The notes: generated from the sequence alone by a model not told the origin. 64,000 nt of DNA from Temnothorax longispinosus (GCF_030848805.1 NC_092361.1:19551406-19615405); one strand, 5' to 3'. Positions 1 to 14,146 are shown, numbered from the stretch's first letter. A program made the numbers and translations.

Positions 1-188
1 TCTTTTCTATCTTAGCCACACGTCAATTTTCTACGTCCTGTTTCCGGAGCTCGCTTTAGGTCAAGGTTAGCGTGCCGAGAATCTCAGTCTTGAAATTCAT
101 TAAGTCCTTAAAACCTTGGAAGAATCTAGTGGGTCACGATGCTCTCTGATAAGAGTGCGGCCGGGCTCCGAGGGGAGGCTACTGCGGC

Positions 189-680
189 GAGAGAGAAAAG
201 CGAAAAATAACAAGAAGAAGGACGGGAGATGGAAAGCGTAGAGACGCGTAATCCCTAACCTCGGACAACGCCGAGCTGCAGAGAAAACGAGGGAAAGCGA
301 TGCAGGGAACGCGAGAGAGAAAAGGATGTAGTTGCAGAAGGAGCGAAAGGGATGCGGGAAACGGGGAAGGTGGAAGTGCGGCAGGACGAGACTATATAGT
401 GAGAAGGAACGCGGCGAAGGGTCGAAAGAAGTTTCTGACCTGCTTACGGTATATGCGAACCCAGGAGTTCCCTGCTACTTCACAAGAGTTTCCGAAGTGG
501 CAAAGCAGACACCACCTACCCTCTCTCTCACCCAGTCCTCCCTATTTCGCCCTCTTGTCCAACCTCCTATCCTCCTTTCAAGCGCCGTTGCATCCCCGCT
601 CTCTACCACATTCACGTTGCCACCGCTGCTGCTGCTGCTGTTGCACGTTGGGGTGTTGCACGTTGTTTACCCCTTTCGCG
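189..680. other. Purine block followed by pyrimidine block
   Basis: 189-440 is rich in G and A (repeated gagaga, gaaag, ggaa). About 510-680 is rich in C and T, ending in a CTG run (about 624-640). The two overlapping frames of 158 and 124 codons come from this composition and have no recognisable domain. Confidence 0.7.
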
Positions 681-819
681 GGGGCGCGGGCTTTACTTTC
701 GTTTGACGGTGAAAGTGAACGGAGCCACGTCCCGTGGAGAGCTGCCACGTCGTTTAACTGGGACGACGAACTATAACTTCAATGCGTATGCATACGCGCA
801 TATACTGTATGAGTATATG

Positions 820-1940
820 TGTGCGTGCCCGAATTACAGAGTAATTTACGTCTTTGAAGACGAGACATATCGAAATCCGTGACGTGAATATTGAGATATT
901 TCATATTTTTCAAGAATCACAAGATCGCATAAACATTCGAGAATTTGAAATATTTAGCGCGCGCGATATTTCATCAGACATACCTATTAACACGAAAGAA
1001 TTCCGATTCGATTTTATATCCTACTAAAATATATAATATATTTTATATAATATATTTTCTTATATTTCATATTACATTACTTTATTTCATGTATATTGAG
1101 TTTATTCTTCAGACTCGCGATGCCTCGATATAGATCGTACAACATAATCGTCTAGCCTCACCTCACCTTGTGTATTCATTGTCTACAAATGCCGTATCGA
1201 TTTGTTGGTATCTTAAGACCTATCGCTTCCCGAACAAAGAAAAAAGGTCTGGAGCCATTTGACAACAAAAGAGTCGCGAACGAAGCATATCCGCACGCAG
1301 CATCGTCGATCACTGCCTCGATCTCAGATTATTATCGCAATTAATTTCTACCAGGCTTGCGCACCGAAGAAGGTAACGCCGCGCTTCGGACTGAAGCGTA
1401 TTGGCCGTGTTGAGCGATGATTAATTAGAGACGGTAGACGCGGGACACGCGACTTTTAGCCGGTTTTGCATCGATCAACTACCCAGCCCCCTATCGACGA
1501 GCTATCGTCTTTGTCTTCTTCGTATCTTACTTAATACCTTCACGATTTTCCATTATCCCCAGATGGAACTCTCGACTTACTCACAATGTCTAGTACACGT
1601 GAAATGCTGTGTAAATTGTTTAATTGATACGATATCATGTATGTTCTTCACGTAAGTTTGTAAAATATTATTTCCGGTCCATTTTTTTTCCACTTGTCGG
1701 GTATACTATAAAAAAAAGTAACGCCGCATATTTTCTTCTACACAGAGTCATTTCTATATCGTTACGCGATAATGTATCTGTTACAAAGGGATATGCATAG
1801 ATAGATTGGAGATATTCTCGTTCTCGTCACCGCAAGAATATCGTGGCTAGGACCTAGGAAGTCAATCGAGGGCGATTAAATCGGCCGTCGCGCGAAAGCC
1901 CTTCTCCATCGGAACCGATCGCGGTGGCGACGTTCCTGAT
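820..1940. other. Non-coding stretch, nothing recognised
   Basis: Mixed composition with an AT-rich patch at about 1020-1090. No ORF with a domain, no repeats beyond short A/T runs. Confidence 0.6.
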
Positions 1941-2012
1941 CACTCAGTGAATGAGAGCCAAGCAAGTCAGAAGCCCGCATCGGAGCTTTCGCCTGTACCT
2001 AGGCTACACGCG

Positions 2013-2605
2013 GCGGGAGAAGGAGGAGGAGGAGGAGGTTGGTGGATGAGGATGAGGATGTGGGTGGCAGGGAGGCAGAAGTGGTGGTGGCGGTCGCGCT
2101 ACGGTGGTGGTGGAAGGAAGAAGGTGGGGTGGGTGAGAGAATGAGAACGAGATGGGGCGAGAGACAAGGCCGAGTGTGAGAGAAAGGAAACGAGAGAGGA
2201 TGCGGTATAGGAGGTACTAGGCGCCTGTAGTCTCATCTCGCTCGGTATCTTACGCCGATACCTAGCTCTCGCTCCGTTCTAACCCTTTGCCGGGCGATTC
2301 ATCCATCCCCTTCTCTCTTTATTTGAGTATAATTATTGATTATTGGACGACGGAAGGCCGGCTACTCTAGGACGTAGAGGAGGTAGGGTTGGTGTAGGTA
2401 CCAACGTTCGAGAGGGTTGGCTGGAGGTTGAAGAACGGTAGGAGGGTGATTAAGCTATATGCCTGGCATATCCCACCCCTTGGTATCACCCTTTCCTCCC
2501 CCTCCCCCCGCGCCCCTCCGCGCGTCCTCCTGCTACGTTCGCCTTTCACTCACCCCTTCTTGCCCGCCATCCGTTCTTCCGATACCACGAGGCTGCTGTC
2601 TCTCT
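2013..2605. other. Purine block followed by pyrimidine block
   Basis: 2013-2215 is almost entirely G and A with a GGA run at its start. Pyrimidine tracts follow at about 2280-2320 and 2465-2605, and again at 2757-2870. Confidence 0.7.
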
Positions 2606-2686
2606 CGGTCTTTCTGTACTGACAATTAGACTGATAGGTATATCTTAGTCTGCTATCGATTTGATTCCACCCTATCGTGTAGGGTG

Positions 2687-2708
2687 CACCCGCACCCGCA
2701 CCCGCACA
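2687..2708. repeat. (CACCCG)n tandem repeat
   Basis: Three to four CACCCG units. The overlapping frames of 60-160 codons at 2650-3185 are His/Pro/Arg-rich translations of this and neighbouring C-rich DNA. Confidence 0.9.
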
Positions 2709-3349
2709 CCCGGGCAAAATTTACATCGTGTATGCTACAACGACGTCGATCGCGATGCCGTCCTACAGCAGCCACCCTCTCCCGCTTCTCAACCCGCCAC
2801 CCACCTCCCGCCACCCTTCTCTCGCACTCGTCCGTGTCCACCACCCCTCCGCCTTTGAATCCCCCTTCGAAGCAGCCTTCGATTATAACCAAAGCCCCCG
2901 CGCTCTACGTCCGTATAGCGCCAATACATCCGCCTTCCAAGGGGTTGATTAGTGCATTACCACTCGAACTCGTTCTGCTGCCGCCCCTTCGGAAGCACCG
3001 CCACCCCATCCCGACTGACAAGAGAACCCCGCATTTCGATGCGGCCGATACTATACTGGTTCGCATTGAATTCGCGAGGCTCTTCTTTCTCAATCGTTCT
3101 TCGCCTTCAAACCTCGAGATATATTCCCTGGAGTTGCCGACGTCCCTGCGGGCTCGGTTACCGGCGTCGTAATCGGCAATTGTAGGATTAATTATAAATT
3201 ATGAATACTTGCCCGTATATGGTTTGCGCACAGAATACATGCAAGCGATAAATAATTCCACGCGATTTATACACGCGTCGAATCTTCGGATTCACATATT
3301 CGATATCGGCGTTCGCACGTGGACTCACCTGTAACAAAAAGCAAAAGAC

Positions 3350-3830
3350 ACGTGATTAATCATCGTGATGGAGAAAACGCATTATTTTTATGTATCCAAG
3401 CCTAAGTTATATATTATTTCATATTTCATTAGTAATGAGATATAAAATTGGAGATACGTTGACTGTAATTTTAGATTGACAATTATGATTCATTTAATAT
3501 AATATTTTATTTTATAAATATGTTGTGATGTATGATAAGAGAAGGTTATTTTGTTAAATATATTCAATCTTTTTCAAATACTTGATTATAAAATCAAATA
3601 TATAGTTCGTTTACTAACAATAAGTAAAATTTAACAATCTTTAGAAGTTGCTAAATATATAACTGTTCATTTTTTATATAATAATTTCTATCCCCAATTT
3701 TTCTCAACTATAAATTTTCTTAAAATTTAAAATGCAGAAATTGATTAAATATTCTTCATGTAAAGAAATGTATTGATATAATATCGTGCCTCGCATTAAA
3801 ATTAACTATGACTCTTCAGAGTGTTAACGT
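3350..3830. other. AT-rich island
   Basis: About 480 bases dominated by A and T, with no ORF and no recognisable transposon ends. Similar islands occur at about 17740-18010, 24470-24670, 26640-26960, 32080-32330, 33230-33700, 59820-60020 and 63230-63480. Confidence 0.8.
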
Positions 3831-4029
3831 ATTTCCTTATCGCACAGATGACGTTAAAAAGAATATGAGAAACAAGCACTAAAGAACAACTAGCCACTGT
3901 CGATTAAAATCCGCTCGAAAGCGAGTATCGACGCTTGCCCGCATATAGGCATTCTATTAATTGTCGAATAATTAACGAAGTTAATCGACAGCTCGACGAG
4001 TGTCGACGAGTTTCAGCCTACAAAATCAC

Positions 4030-4124
4030 CCTATCACGCCTCCTACCGTCATAGAGACATCACCTTCATATCATTATATGACGCCTCCCCTATCACGTGG
4101 ACATCACCTTTATATCATTATATG
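4030..4124. repeat. Short tandem repeat, about 44-bp period, two copies
   Basis: Each copy begins CCTATCACG (4030 and 4089) and contains GACATCACCTT followed by Y and ATATCATTATATG (from 4056 and 4100). Copy 1 carries an extra block of about 15 bases between the two parts. The shared 25-base core differs at one position. Confidence 0.9.
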
Positions 4125-4708
4125 TCACTAATGAAATTTTCATAGGATCGAAATATCGATGCGTCGACCCGGATGAGTTGTATCGGTCTATCAATCACCC
4201 ATTCGTATGAATCAGATACGGTACAGGTTGTATCAGAAGTCGCATACTTTTTCTTGGTTAAAAATCTTTTAAAAGTAATTTTTCAGAAAAAATTATTTGT
4301 TTTCGTAAATCACTATTGCAATTTTTAACTTTAAATCGTTAATTTTTAACATTAAATCTGGGCAATTAAATTTTTAAATAGATATTTGTTAACATATAAA
4401 ATCTACTTAAAATTAAATAAAATAGAACCAATACACATACAAGTACACATATACACATGCTTCCGAATCTTTTTAACCGAAACATTTATTTTCAATATAG
4501 TATATCTGCATAATTGGCCCATCCATCATATTTTCGCCAAGGAAAATTATTCTCATATTCATCAAGAAATCCATTACATTACTAGTTTATATGATAAAAA
4601 CTGAACACCCTGTATACAATATATATGTCTCACTCGCCACCCCCTGCGACGCCCACAACCAATCCGATCATGCACGCATTATAGAATATAATTGACATCC
4701 GTCCGCCC

Positions 4709-4749
4709 TATAAACGAGTGTGTCCTGGTGTGTCCAGTCACTGTCAGTC
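4709..4749 (+). promoter_or_regulatory. Candidate TATA plus initiator core promoter
   Basis: TATAAA at 4709-4714 is followed by TCACT with its A at 4740 (31 bp from the first T of the TATA box) and by TCAGTC with its A at 4746. The spacing to the first fits an arthropod core promoter. No convincing ORF follows: a 66-codon frame from 4718 has no recognised domain. It could drive a short non-coding transcript. Confidence 0.2.
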
Positions 4750-5975
4750 GTCGAAGTCGATGCTGTTGATTTTTCGGGGCCGTCGAACTGTACGTCGCTC
4801 GTCTGTTTGCAAAAATAAAAGGAGCAAGGAAAAGATAGATGCTCTAGTCGGTTCGCGCGTTCAAACGAGAAGGGAGAACATCCGAAGATTGTGCGATAAC
4901 AAAAACGCGAGCGTGTAAATGTCGGCAATGTGAGCTTCGTGCAAAGCTATTTCAATAGTTCGGAAAATATTTGCGGCATTACGTAAGAGCTTTCGGCCAA
5001 ATACATATAATTCACGGTTTTGCTGTCACGTTTCGCATAAGAAAGATATAATATATGGTATAAGATACGATAGGATGTAATAGTTCTCAAAACCACGATT
5101 AAAAAAAGTCACAAGTCTAGATTCTGAGAATAGAGTACCATTTGGCTTATGCAATTCATCGGCTATTTTCCAAAAATTTCACTGATCGGCAACCCTTTTC
5201 ATGCTTCCGCAATTAGGTGTACGAAATAACAGTAATCATTGTTTTTCCCTAATCGCGCAATGTCAACAAATGATCGATCATATATACTGGAAATCGAGCG
5301 TATCCCGCAGATAAAATCTCGCGATCTATACACAGAGACGTTAATCTCGCCAACAGGAGGATTTTATCGGCCGCAACCCCCGAGTGACACGCGGTTCGTC
5401 GTAAAAATCTCAGATGCCCCCTGGGCAGGTGAACGCGCCAGGGCGAAGCAGTAAACGTTATCGACTAAGCCTGTGTGTGCGTGTACACGACATATACATA
5501 GGCAACGTAACTACACGCTCGCACGCACGCACATGCACAGACATGCTCGGTTATTACTCCGTGAATGATAGTCGCCTGGCGAACAACGGTAGGGGAATGT
5601 ACCTTAGGCGAGCATCGGTTAATGGGCTTCGGCTCGTGTGAGTGAGCCTCCTGTTACACCAACACGTCGTTGACAGGCTTGTAAACCCATAAAGAAATTT
5701 GATAATAAATAGACCCTAGCGTCGCCCGCGCGCCGCGCCGCGCGCGCGTGTTTTTATCAGCCTGCTACGCGCGAACTGGAGAAATTACGTTCACGGGTGG
5801 GCGCATGTGTGCGTCTGTAGTTGTGCGTTGCTTGAATTTATAATGCTCAGGGTTATAAAAAAAAGGAAGGAAGAAACAGCGCCTGGCTGGCTCCACATTG
5901 CGTGTACACATGTGTCTGTGCGTGTCTGAAGCGAGAAGCATTAGGAAGAGAGATAGAGAGCTAGAGAGAGGAAGT

Positions 5976-5980
<5 letters not shown>

Positions 5981-6025
<45 letters not shown>
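5981..6025. repeat. (AG)n microsatellite
   Basis: An uninterrupted AG run of 45 bases, preceded by interrupted GA sequence from 5944. It is a potential GAGA-factor-type binding tract in an otherwise gene-free stretch. Confidence 0.97.
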
Positions 6026-6029
<4 letters not shown>

Positions 6030-9000
6030 GAAGTATACGATATCGTGGCAACGTAGGTGGCATATATTTGACGAGAAAACTAAACAAAATCACATCACGT
6101 GGCCAGGAATACGGTTTTATGATCGCGAGCTGACTTCATAGGAGGATGAAAGGTGCGTGCTCTCCTCTCACGCGTGGCAAAAGTAAATAAATAGTTCGTT
6201 AAACTCTATTACACTGCGTATATACACGTGCCGTCACGTAAATATGACGGCGTTTCGCATAATGAAGCTCTTTGCCTTGTCTATATTTTGTTGGATGCGG
6301 AACAAGTGCCGCTCGTAATTGCATAACGCTGATCGCGCTAGATAAAGTAGCGAAGAGCAGATAGCGCCAAATACGTTGCGAAGAGAGTACGAATTTCCTA
6401 GCAAGTATTCCCCGGGGAAGCAAACGGTCGAGTGAGATTTCCGATATCGACATTAACGGATTCTGGAAGTATCTTGGAAGGATTAGAGCTGGTCGAACCG
6501 CCGTTAATCGATAACGAGCAACGTCTATCGCGACGTTTCCCTCGGTGATAACCCCTTCGAGCGGCTAAGCGAAGCGTTTAAATTACATTCGTGGCGATGT
6601 GCACGAAGAAATCGTAGAATTTAAGCTTGTTATATCTACAAACGATCGACAAGATTATAAAGAATCGCATCACCGAAGAGAGAAAGAGAATTCTTGTATT
6701 AATACAATTTCGCGTTAATAAATGCTAAATTGTTTCCCGAAGTCAGAAGGAACTAAATTAAATTGATTTTAGCGATAGACAAATGAAGATAAGTAAATGA
6801 AGATTGCGAGACCGGCAAAAGCTTGGCAGCCTATCGGCAACCGGACAGCTATCGAGTATACCTCAATAATGAACACTTAACGCGCGTCTTGGTACCCGGG
6901 CAAAGCGCTTAAAGCGCGTTAACACAAGCTACAAGTGATTGATCGCAGCATAGCGAGCGCGATAGACCTAGAGAAAGGAAATACTAGCGTTCAAGAGAGA
7001 TAGGAGGAAGATATCATCGACATGCGTTAGTCGGTTTTCCCTACCTAATGCTCTCGTTTATATTTAGACGAAAGTAAGGATCAGACTTCGCCGTGGCGAG
7101 CAGTATAGATGAGCAACGATACAGCTTCGTGAATCGCGGATCAATTTATGAAGGAATCTCTTAATGAAGGAATCAACGTGAGGTTCAGACAGGTAGACGA
7201 TCAAAACTACTCACGATCAACTACATTGATTCGAATGAGTATTGAATAGATTATGAAGAAAAAGATCGATGAGATAGAAGCATAGCATAACGAATAAGAT
7301 ATTCCAATCTTAGGAATAAATCATATAAATCACTATTTACGTATCGTTAATCACTAGCATAAAATATTTATGACAGGAAGAAAGTATCAAGCGGGAAACC
7401 ATCTTAATATTGCAAATGACACGTATAACGTCTGATTCAAGCAGCTTGATTGAGAATTGAGAAATATATATTACTTTCTAAAACGATTCATAGAAAATAT
7501 TTTGCATTTTCGATTCTCGCGTGGCAAAAGGTGAACTTCAATTCTAGTGACACGTACGTATGTAGGCTATTCCTCACTTGGTTCAAACTTGTTCCGCAAG
7601 TTAAGAGAAGAAACATCGGATTATACGCTCCGTGCAACCAGTCCGAGAAAACAAAACACCTGTCGCTAATGCGATTATGCATTCTGGTCTTATAGTTTCT
7701 GATGTGCCGTCCCTTGGCGATGGACGCGCTCGGGCCGTGAAACACCCTGTACACATCGCGCGTATTCCACGTGCGCGTACTATCGATAACGCCCGGATTC
7801 TAACGGGGCGCTCAATAACGCGCATATCGAATCCATAAGTTATTAAGGCTTCGTGTGCGTTCGCCACTGGCTGGCTACAGCTACACTACCGTCATGCGGG
7901 TGGCTTCGAGGATCGGTTACAATAGCAAGCTTACTTCTCCCTCGCTTCCTCCAGCATGCTCTATCCCCGTTTTTCCTTGGTCGCGCGCCGCCTCGTAGCT
8001 ATCGGCGAAATGGAATTACCTATATCCTGCGGCCCGACCGGCCATTCGACTTGCGTATTAAAAGAACCCTCACGTGGACCACGACGAGATAGCACGGCGC
8101 TATTCATTTCGCTCTGCTCGACGCTCACGGCTCTTTTTTCCACTCCGTTCTTTCTGCTCTTTCCACCCCTCTTCATGTGACGAATTTCCATGGAAAATCT
8201 GCGCGACCATTATAAGCACTTGCAGACTCGCCGGCCTGTCATTGTTTCCTAACTCGTGATTTTCATTATGCACATTGCGCATACGTTCTCATATAACAGA
8301 TAATTTTTACCCGAAAATATATTTTACAATTGTTAAAAAAAGTTAAATGTTGTAAAAACATTTTTAACTGCCAACTTTTGGCAATATAAAAGATCGTCGA
8401 TCTTAGATTTTGTTCGTCAATGCATAAGTATCGCGATCATCAAATTATCATTATTTGTCCTATAATGATTAACTATTACAGCGTAATATGACAAATACTG
8501 AATAATCGAAAGAACATACACATATTTGCGTTCAATTGAGACAATAGCGTCCGTTATATTCGCGTGTCCGGAAATATTCTTCCGAAGTCATGTACAAACG
8601 CGACAATAATAGAACTGTGTAATTTTTTATTATCCCTTCTCTCCCTCCTCTACACGGTTGCAATAACGTACCATCGGCAGTATGTTATCGTATCTATTTT
8701 CGCGTTTGTAAATACTCGCTTGTCACATGGTAGATTTATGGAGAACAACAAGCATGAAATGAACATAAAGAAGACATCGTGCAACATAACGCGAATATAC
8801 TATAAGAAGATAATGGGTACCAGTCACTTAAACGATGATTTAAGATTGCAAACTGGCCCGCGAACGGCAATCTTCGGCATCCTCATCACCCTCGCCGACT
8901 TTCGTGGATCGTGCAGAAAAATAAACCACCTTTCCGCCCCTCTCGCAATGATTGTAACAAAAGAGACGGGAGAAAATAGGCGGAAAAAAAGAAGGTATAT

Positions 9001-10436
9001 ACAAACGATAGTTGGATCGCGTGCCGCGAGAAGTCGAGGCGCAGCAGGATGAAGGAAAGTCGTCGGCTTCTTTTCTCTTCGCTTCTCCTTTTGCGGTGCG
9101 AGGGCGAGGGCACGGACTCAGACAACGAAATCGTGAAAAACTGGGCCGATGCAACGAGACCAGCCGTAGATTCGGGCTGTGAGAAGTGGATTCAACGCGA
9201 TCGCTCGAAAGACTCATAAAACCCCAAAGCCTTGAATTCCGTTTCGTTAGGTACGTAAATGGGAATAGGTTGGAGAAAAGAAAAAAGGGTTCCGCCTTTC
9301 TCTGTTTACGAGGGTCGCCAGTCAATGAGAAAACTTTCGCATAATTGCGACTGACTTTGTCCTCTACAATTTGTCCAATCTAATGACGTTTGATCGTAAA
9401 TGTGTAGCGCAGATTGAGCGAGAAGAAATCACGATTTGAAGACGATTATAGGTTGCCAAAACAAGATTCGATACGATAAGAATAATTGTACGTCACGTTT
9501 GCGAGAAAATTGAATTGTTTACAAACGTATTAGTATTTCTTCTATACAATATATATTAATTTTTAAAACTATATCCACTGTTTAGCAAAATTAATTTTTA
9601 TCGATAATTCAATTTTAATTATGTGCGATTTATAGCGTTATAAAAATCTGTAGCAAATTAGAGTCGTCTTTTGTATTACATGCTTGATGGTTTAGTTTCT
9701 AAAAATTCGAAATATATTTCGCTCCATTTTGTGCCATTTCTACTTATGCTCGCACCACATTTGTTTTTTGTATCATGTGCTATAACGCCTTCGGAGAAGC
9801 CATACGGCGAGCGGTGCAAAAAATTCTCGCATTCTTCAAATGATATTAATAGTCTTTTTTTTATCTTCCCACGGTTTAGCGACGATACAAAAAGATATGG
9901 ATTTCGTTGGGCAAGTCGCTTTCATTCATCCAATAATTCAATAATTATTTTAAACTTACTTTGGTAACTCTTTGTTCGCTCGAAGTACCACGGAATTTTC
10001 GTTCTCATTTTTTTTTAGACTTTCTTATTTGTTATTAAAATTGTTATTACTTATTATTGCTACAATCAATTAAATCACAATTGAAATAAACTGCAATAAT
10101 AATAAATAATCTCTCTATGCAATAATAAAAATCTTGCACACCGTTGCAGTTCCATTGATATTTATCCACCTCGACTCACGAAACAAGGCAATCAGTTCCA
10201 ATTTGAATAGATTAAGGCTCGTGTGCTATTGGCCAATCGGGAATAGCTTTTTTAGCTTCTTTCGCTTTTTCTGGGCAAAACATTACTTGGCAGAGGAGAT
10301 CTACGGAGGCCGATATGCCGCGACGATACCCACGGGGCCAACTGGCTGGGCCATTAGAATATCTCAGCTTAATCTCGGCCGTCGAATGTTTACCTAGGTT
10401 CTATCAACCACTTCTCTCTCCCTGTCGAGCGTCTTA

Positions 10437-10448
10437 CCCCCCCCCCCC
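10437..10448. repeat. Poly-C run of 12
   Basis: Twelve C in a row. Reading frames across it are unreliable, and assembly length error is possible here. Confidence 0.9.
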
Positions 10449-13104
10449 GTCAGCCACTCTCTTTGAGTCAGAACTCTCCAACGGGAGAGCTGCTGAGCAC
10501 CAAGCGCGAAGAGGCCGGAGAGTCCTCATCGAAGTGAAAACAGTCGCGGAACAGACCTTTCAATCGTCGTCTTCCCGATCGACCGAGGGTTAAATAAGTG
10601 ATTCTTGCCAATTTTATTAGGCGGTTCTTTTGCCTTCGACCGGGACGCCGGAACTCCCTCGACCGTGCCAAACCCCAAGGGGTAGTCGGTGGTTAAGGAC
10701 CGTGGAAGGAAAGACCGACCAAGAATCAGAAGTAGCCGCGGAAGGAGAAGCGGAAAAGAATGAGTCAGATAGAAAGCGGAAGGAGAGGACGAGCGGGGGA
10801 TTGCTTGGATATTGATACCTACCCCGCTATTAAACTAATGAATTTAATCAGGCCGGATTGAAAATGCGATAGCTCGAGACGACTGCCAGGCCCCTCCCCG
10901 ACGTTGGATCGTATTCTTTATCTCACTCCGAACGATCATTGGAGATTAGATTTTTAAATTGGGGACGATATAGGTACAATCGTTCGTTTCTCCTTTCTAT
11001 CTCTCACTTTCTCTCTCTCTTTCTCTCCATCTTACTTTTATAACACTGAGTTACCCTGCGCCATGCCCTGTCCTCCCTCTCCTTTCTGCCTTCCACCGGC
11101 AACAACCATAGTTAGTACAGTTCTACGGATAGCGGGTCTCAGCGTGGAATTAGCATATCTCGGAAAGTGATCCCCCGGCCCTAATTGAATTATTCTTAAA
11201 TTCCCATAAAATCGTGCGAAAATTACAGGGAGCGACACCGCGCGATGTAGCGCCGAGTATTCTCCGTCTCACTCTCTACGGCGCCTCTCTTTCCTTCCCT
11301 GGCCGCCCTTCGCCGGAGGGCCGAACGGGCTTCGACGTAATATCGGACACGATTAATTTTCTGGGACGTTACGCCACTTCCGCTTACAGGCTCTACGACG
11401 CATTTCGAGGTACCTCAATTTGCGAATTGCCTCCCTTTTTGGTACTTCTGCCACCTTAATTTGCGTGGACTGCATTATTAAGATATAACAGTTTCCTGAT
11501 TTACAATAATTATAAATGACCCACATATTCGTATATACGACACATATGTGACGAGTAAAATTCGCGAGTAGAAATTAGCGACAATTTTAAAATTATGATC
11601 AAGGTTATATATTTTGCAACAAATCTCAATTATACCCTATATTTGACAATGGTTAATTAGGGATTTTGATGTTCGGTGGTTGAATAGTGGATCCCAGAAA
11701 TGAAATGACGGAACACATCGAGATATCCGAACATTGCGCTCGATCTGTGAACTCATGACAACTCAAACTGAGACACTTAATTGGATAGGACCAATCAGAA
11801 GTACACGAGATATACATCTCGGGTCGCATTCATCCACTTAAAACTAACTGCACGCCGGAGACCGTGAAAATCTCGATTAGAAGAGGCGGAGTCGAGCGGG
11901 AGACAGCGCACCCGGCGCGGCGTCCCTACAATAATTTTAATTTTAATTTCGATCGAATCTCCGGCACACCCTCTGCCAAATTCATCCCTCACGAGGTTAA
12001 GGAGCCGATCTAAAAACGTAATCCGCGCGACTCCCGCGCGGGAAATGTATTCCACCCTGTTTCTTATTCCGATTCTTTTTCTCCTTCTCTTTTCAAATAA
12101 TGTCTATTCGCTTAACTAGTTTTGAAACCCTGCTCTAACCAGAATTCGCCTAGCGATGTGCGCGGATACATTAGGAAGACAAATTAATTTCGTTGATAGT
12201 GAGATTGGAGATTCCATTGAAAGGGGGACAACTGGCGTACGCACGCTGGGCCGTCTTACTTTGATTACATCGCCATTAGCCAGTTTTATCTTAGCATGAA
12301 GCCTCGTGTCGAATAAAAAGATCTTAAAAAGTGCCAATACTACAATAGAATCTTAACAATCATTGTATTTTTATATATTTTATAAAAATTTCTTTTTCTC
12401 GCATAGCTTTAATAACACATATTTATTTTTCTGTTCTTTCCACGTATTATCGTAAATCACTAGAATTGTTTTTAGTGTTGTTCCATAAGAATAATCCGTT
12501 AGCAATCAATTCAATCGTATTTATATATACAATAATTAATGCATTAATAATATCTGTACGATAGTCGAGTCTAGTCACGTGTAAATCCAATAATTACATG
12601 AATAAGAGACGCTGAAAGCTATCGACGCGATGCCAGAACGCGCGTTCCTGAAGCAGAAAATCGCACGGATCGTTCAATCGTTAATAATCGACTACTTGCG
12701 GGCATGCGTGCCTTCGTCTAATTGCCTCATCCGCTTCGTCGAGCATCGCAGAGAATTTCTTCGGCGACACACGAATTGTCGATTGTATTGGTGATTGATA
12801 GTTCGCACGGTACTGAGATGATTCTAGACGATTTACCGGAACATTCTGCGATCGAATCGATAATTTCGACGTGAATAGGACTTTACTGATATCAAGCAGG
12901 GATTCTCTTATCAACACGGCTAATCGACTAAGCGGTTCTTTTACACCTCTCGTATTGCAAATAAAATATTTCGATGGAAGCAGTATTTTTTTTTATCGCG
13001 CGATGTTAACCATTACGTACATAACACGAGGGAAAATATTACGATAATATTTTGCTTAATCGCAATTGGTTTTATTTAATTTTATTTAAATGTAATGTGA
13101 CGGG

Positions 13105-13124
13105 ACCAACACGCATGTGTTGGT
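13105..13124. other. Near-palindrome, 8-bp arms
   Basis: accaacac and gtgttggt flank a gcat centre. No known miRNA or binding-site family is recognised. Confidence 0.85.
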
Positions 13125-14146
13125 TTGTGTATTTACCGCTAATTATTACTTCGTTTATAATAAGATTATTGATCAGTGGAATTACGAGTCTAAATATATA
13201 TAAGTCGTTCTAGATCTATCGTGTTTATACATGTAACGATCACCACGGGCGCCAGCATGTCAGTACGTTGTCGTAACGATGCTTTATAGATTTTTCGCGA
13301 TGCATATGTGACGTGGCGATCGTATGAGCGCTTATGTTTATTTCAAATGGCTGCTTGCTTATAGGCTGCCTATCAGAGCAAACTTTAATACCCCTGCTAA
13401 TCGATAGTTGTATCACATTACTTGGTCGCGCTCTATGTGCGTGTAATAAGAGCTTTCAAATCGGCACACAGATATCATAAGTTAGAAATATTTATGTTAA
13501 TAAAGAAATTGGAGCTCTACGTCACGAAAAATCAAATTTAAAATCAGCGGACAATGATGCTGTATAATCATTTATATCCCGATGTGCCGCACATTCTTGC
13601 TCATTTATGGCGAATGTCGATCTTTACAAAATCCATTTACGTATAAAATTTTCGATTGTCACCTGTTATCCACGTTGTTTTGCGCGTATCGTACTTTCGA
13701 ATTGACAGCCTTCAATTAAGCGACGGCCAATCGTAATGCAAATGCGCCACGGAAATTGCCAGATCGTATGAGGAAATACATTACACGAGCTTGTCACGAA
13801 AAAGTCAGATGCAGGAATATCACCGGTTCATTCGTCATTGTCTTGCGTGCGGTATTTACAGCGCACTGGAAATATAGTCATTATGAAGAAAACCCACGCG
13901 CGTACTTGAGCTTAAATTTTAAATAACCGCTGAAACACGCGTCCGTCTCCTTTCTCTGTCGTGGAGACAATTCCTTAATACAGTAATGCACAATTATACA
14001 ATATTAAAAATAACGGGGGCGAGATCGCGTCGTGGGATACAATCGGCGAGCAGTACGTAAATGGTACGCAATATTACCACGGGGAAATGAGCGAGAATTA
14101 ATCCGAATCGTCCATTTGCGATTATCAATAGGGACATTCTTCTTGT

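Larger units (their letters stand above)
6100..14000. other. Non-coding stretch with scattered small motifs
   Basis: Holds TATCGATA at 7781 and 9599, a smaller purine-to-pyrimidine pair at 8963-9100, another at 10700-11040, the poly-C run and the 13105 palindrome. ORFs such as 8564-9052 and 8840-9325 overlap on opposite strands and show no domain. Confidence 0.6.

Noticed and set aside
300..776. Overlapping 158- and 124-codon plus frames
   Set aside because: Two frames open over the same DNA because of the purine-then-pyrimidine composition; Cys and Leu runs come from a CTG repeat.
4590..4625. aacaccctgtata, similar to ends of some insect DNA transposons
   Set aside because: No matching inverted end, target-site duplication or transposase frame was found. 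A like string at 7741 also lacks a partner.
12681..12917. 78-codon minus frame with an acidic stretch (AMLDEADEAIRRR)
   Set aside because: Briefly considered as the next Cut coiled-coil exon, but it does not match the expected Cut residues and has no fitting acceptor.
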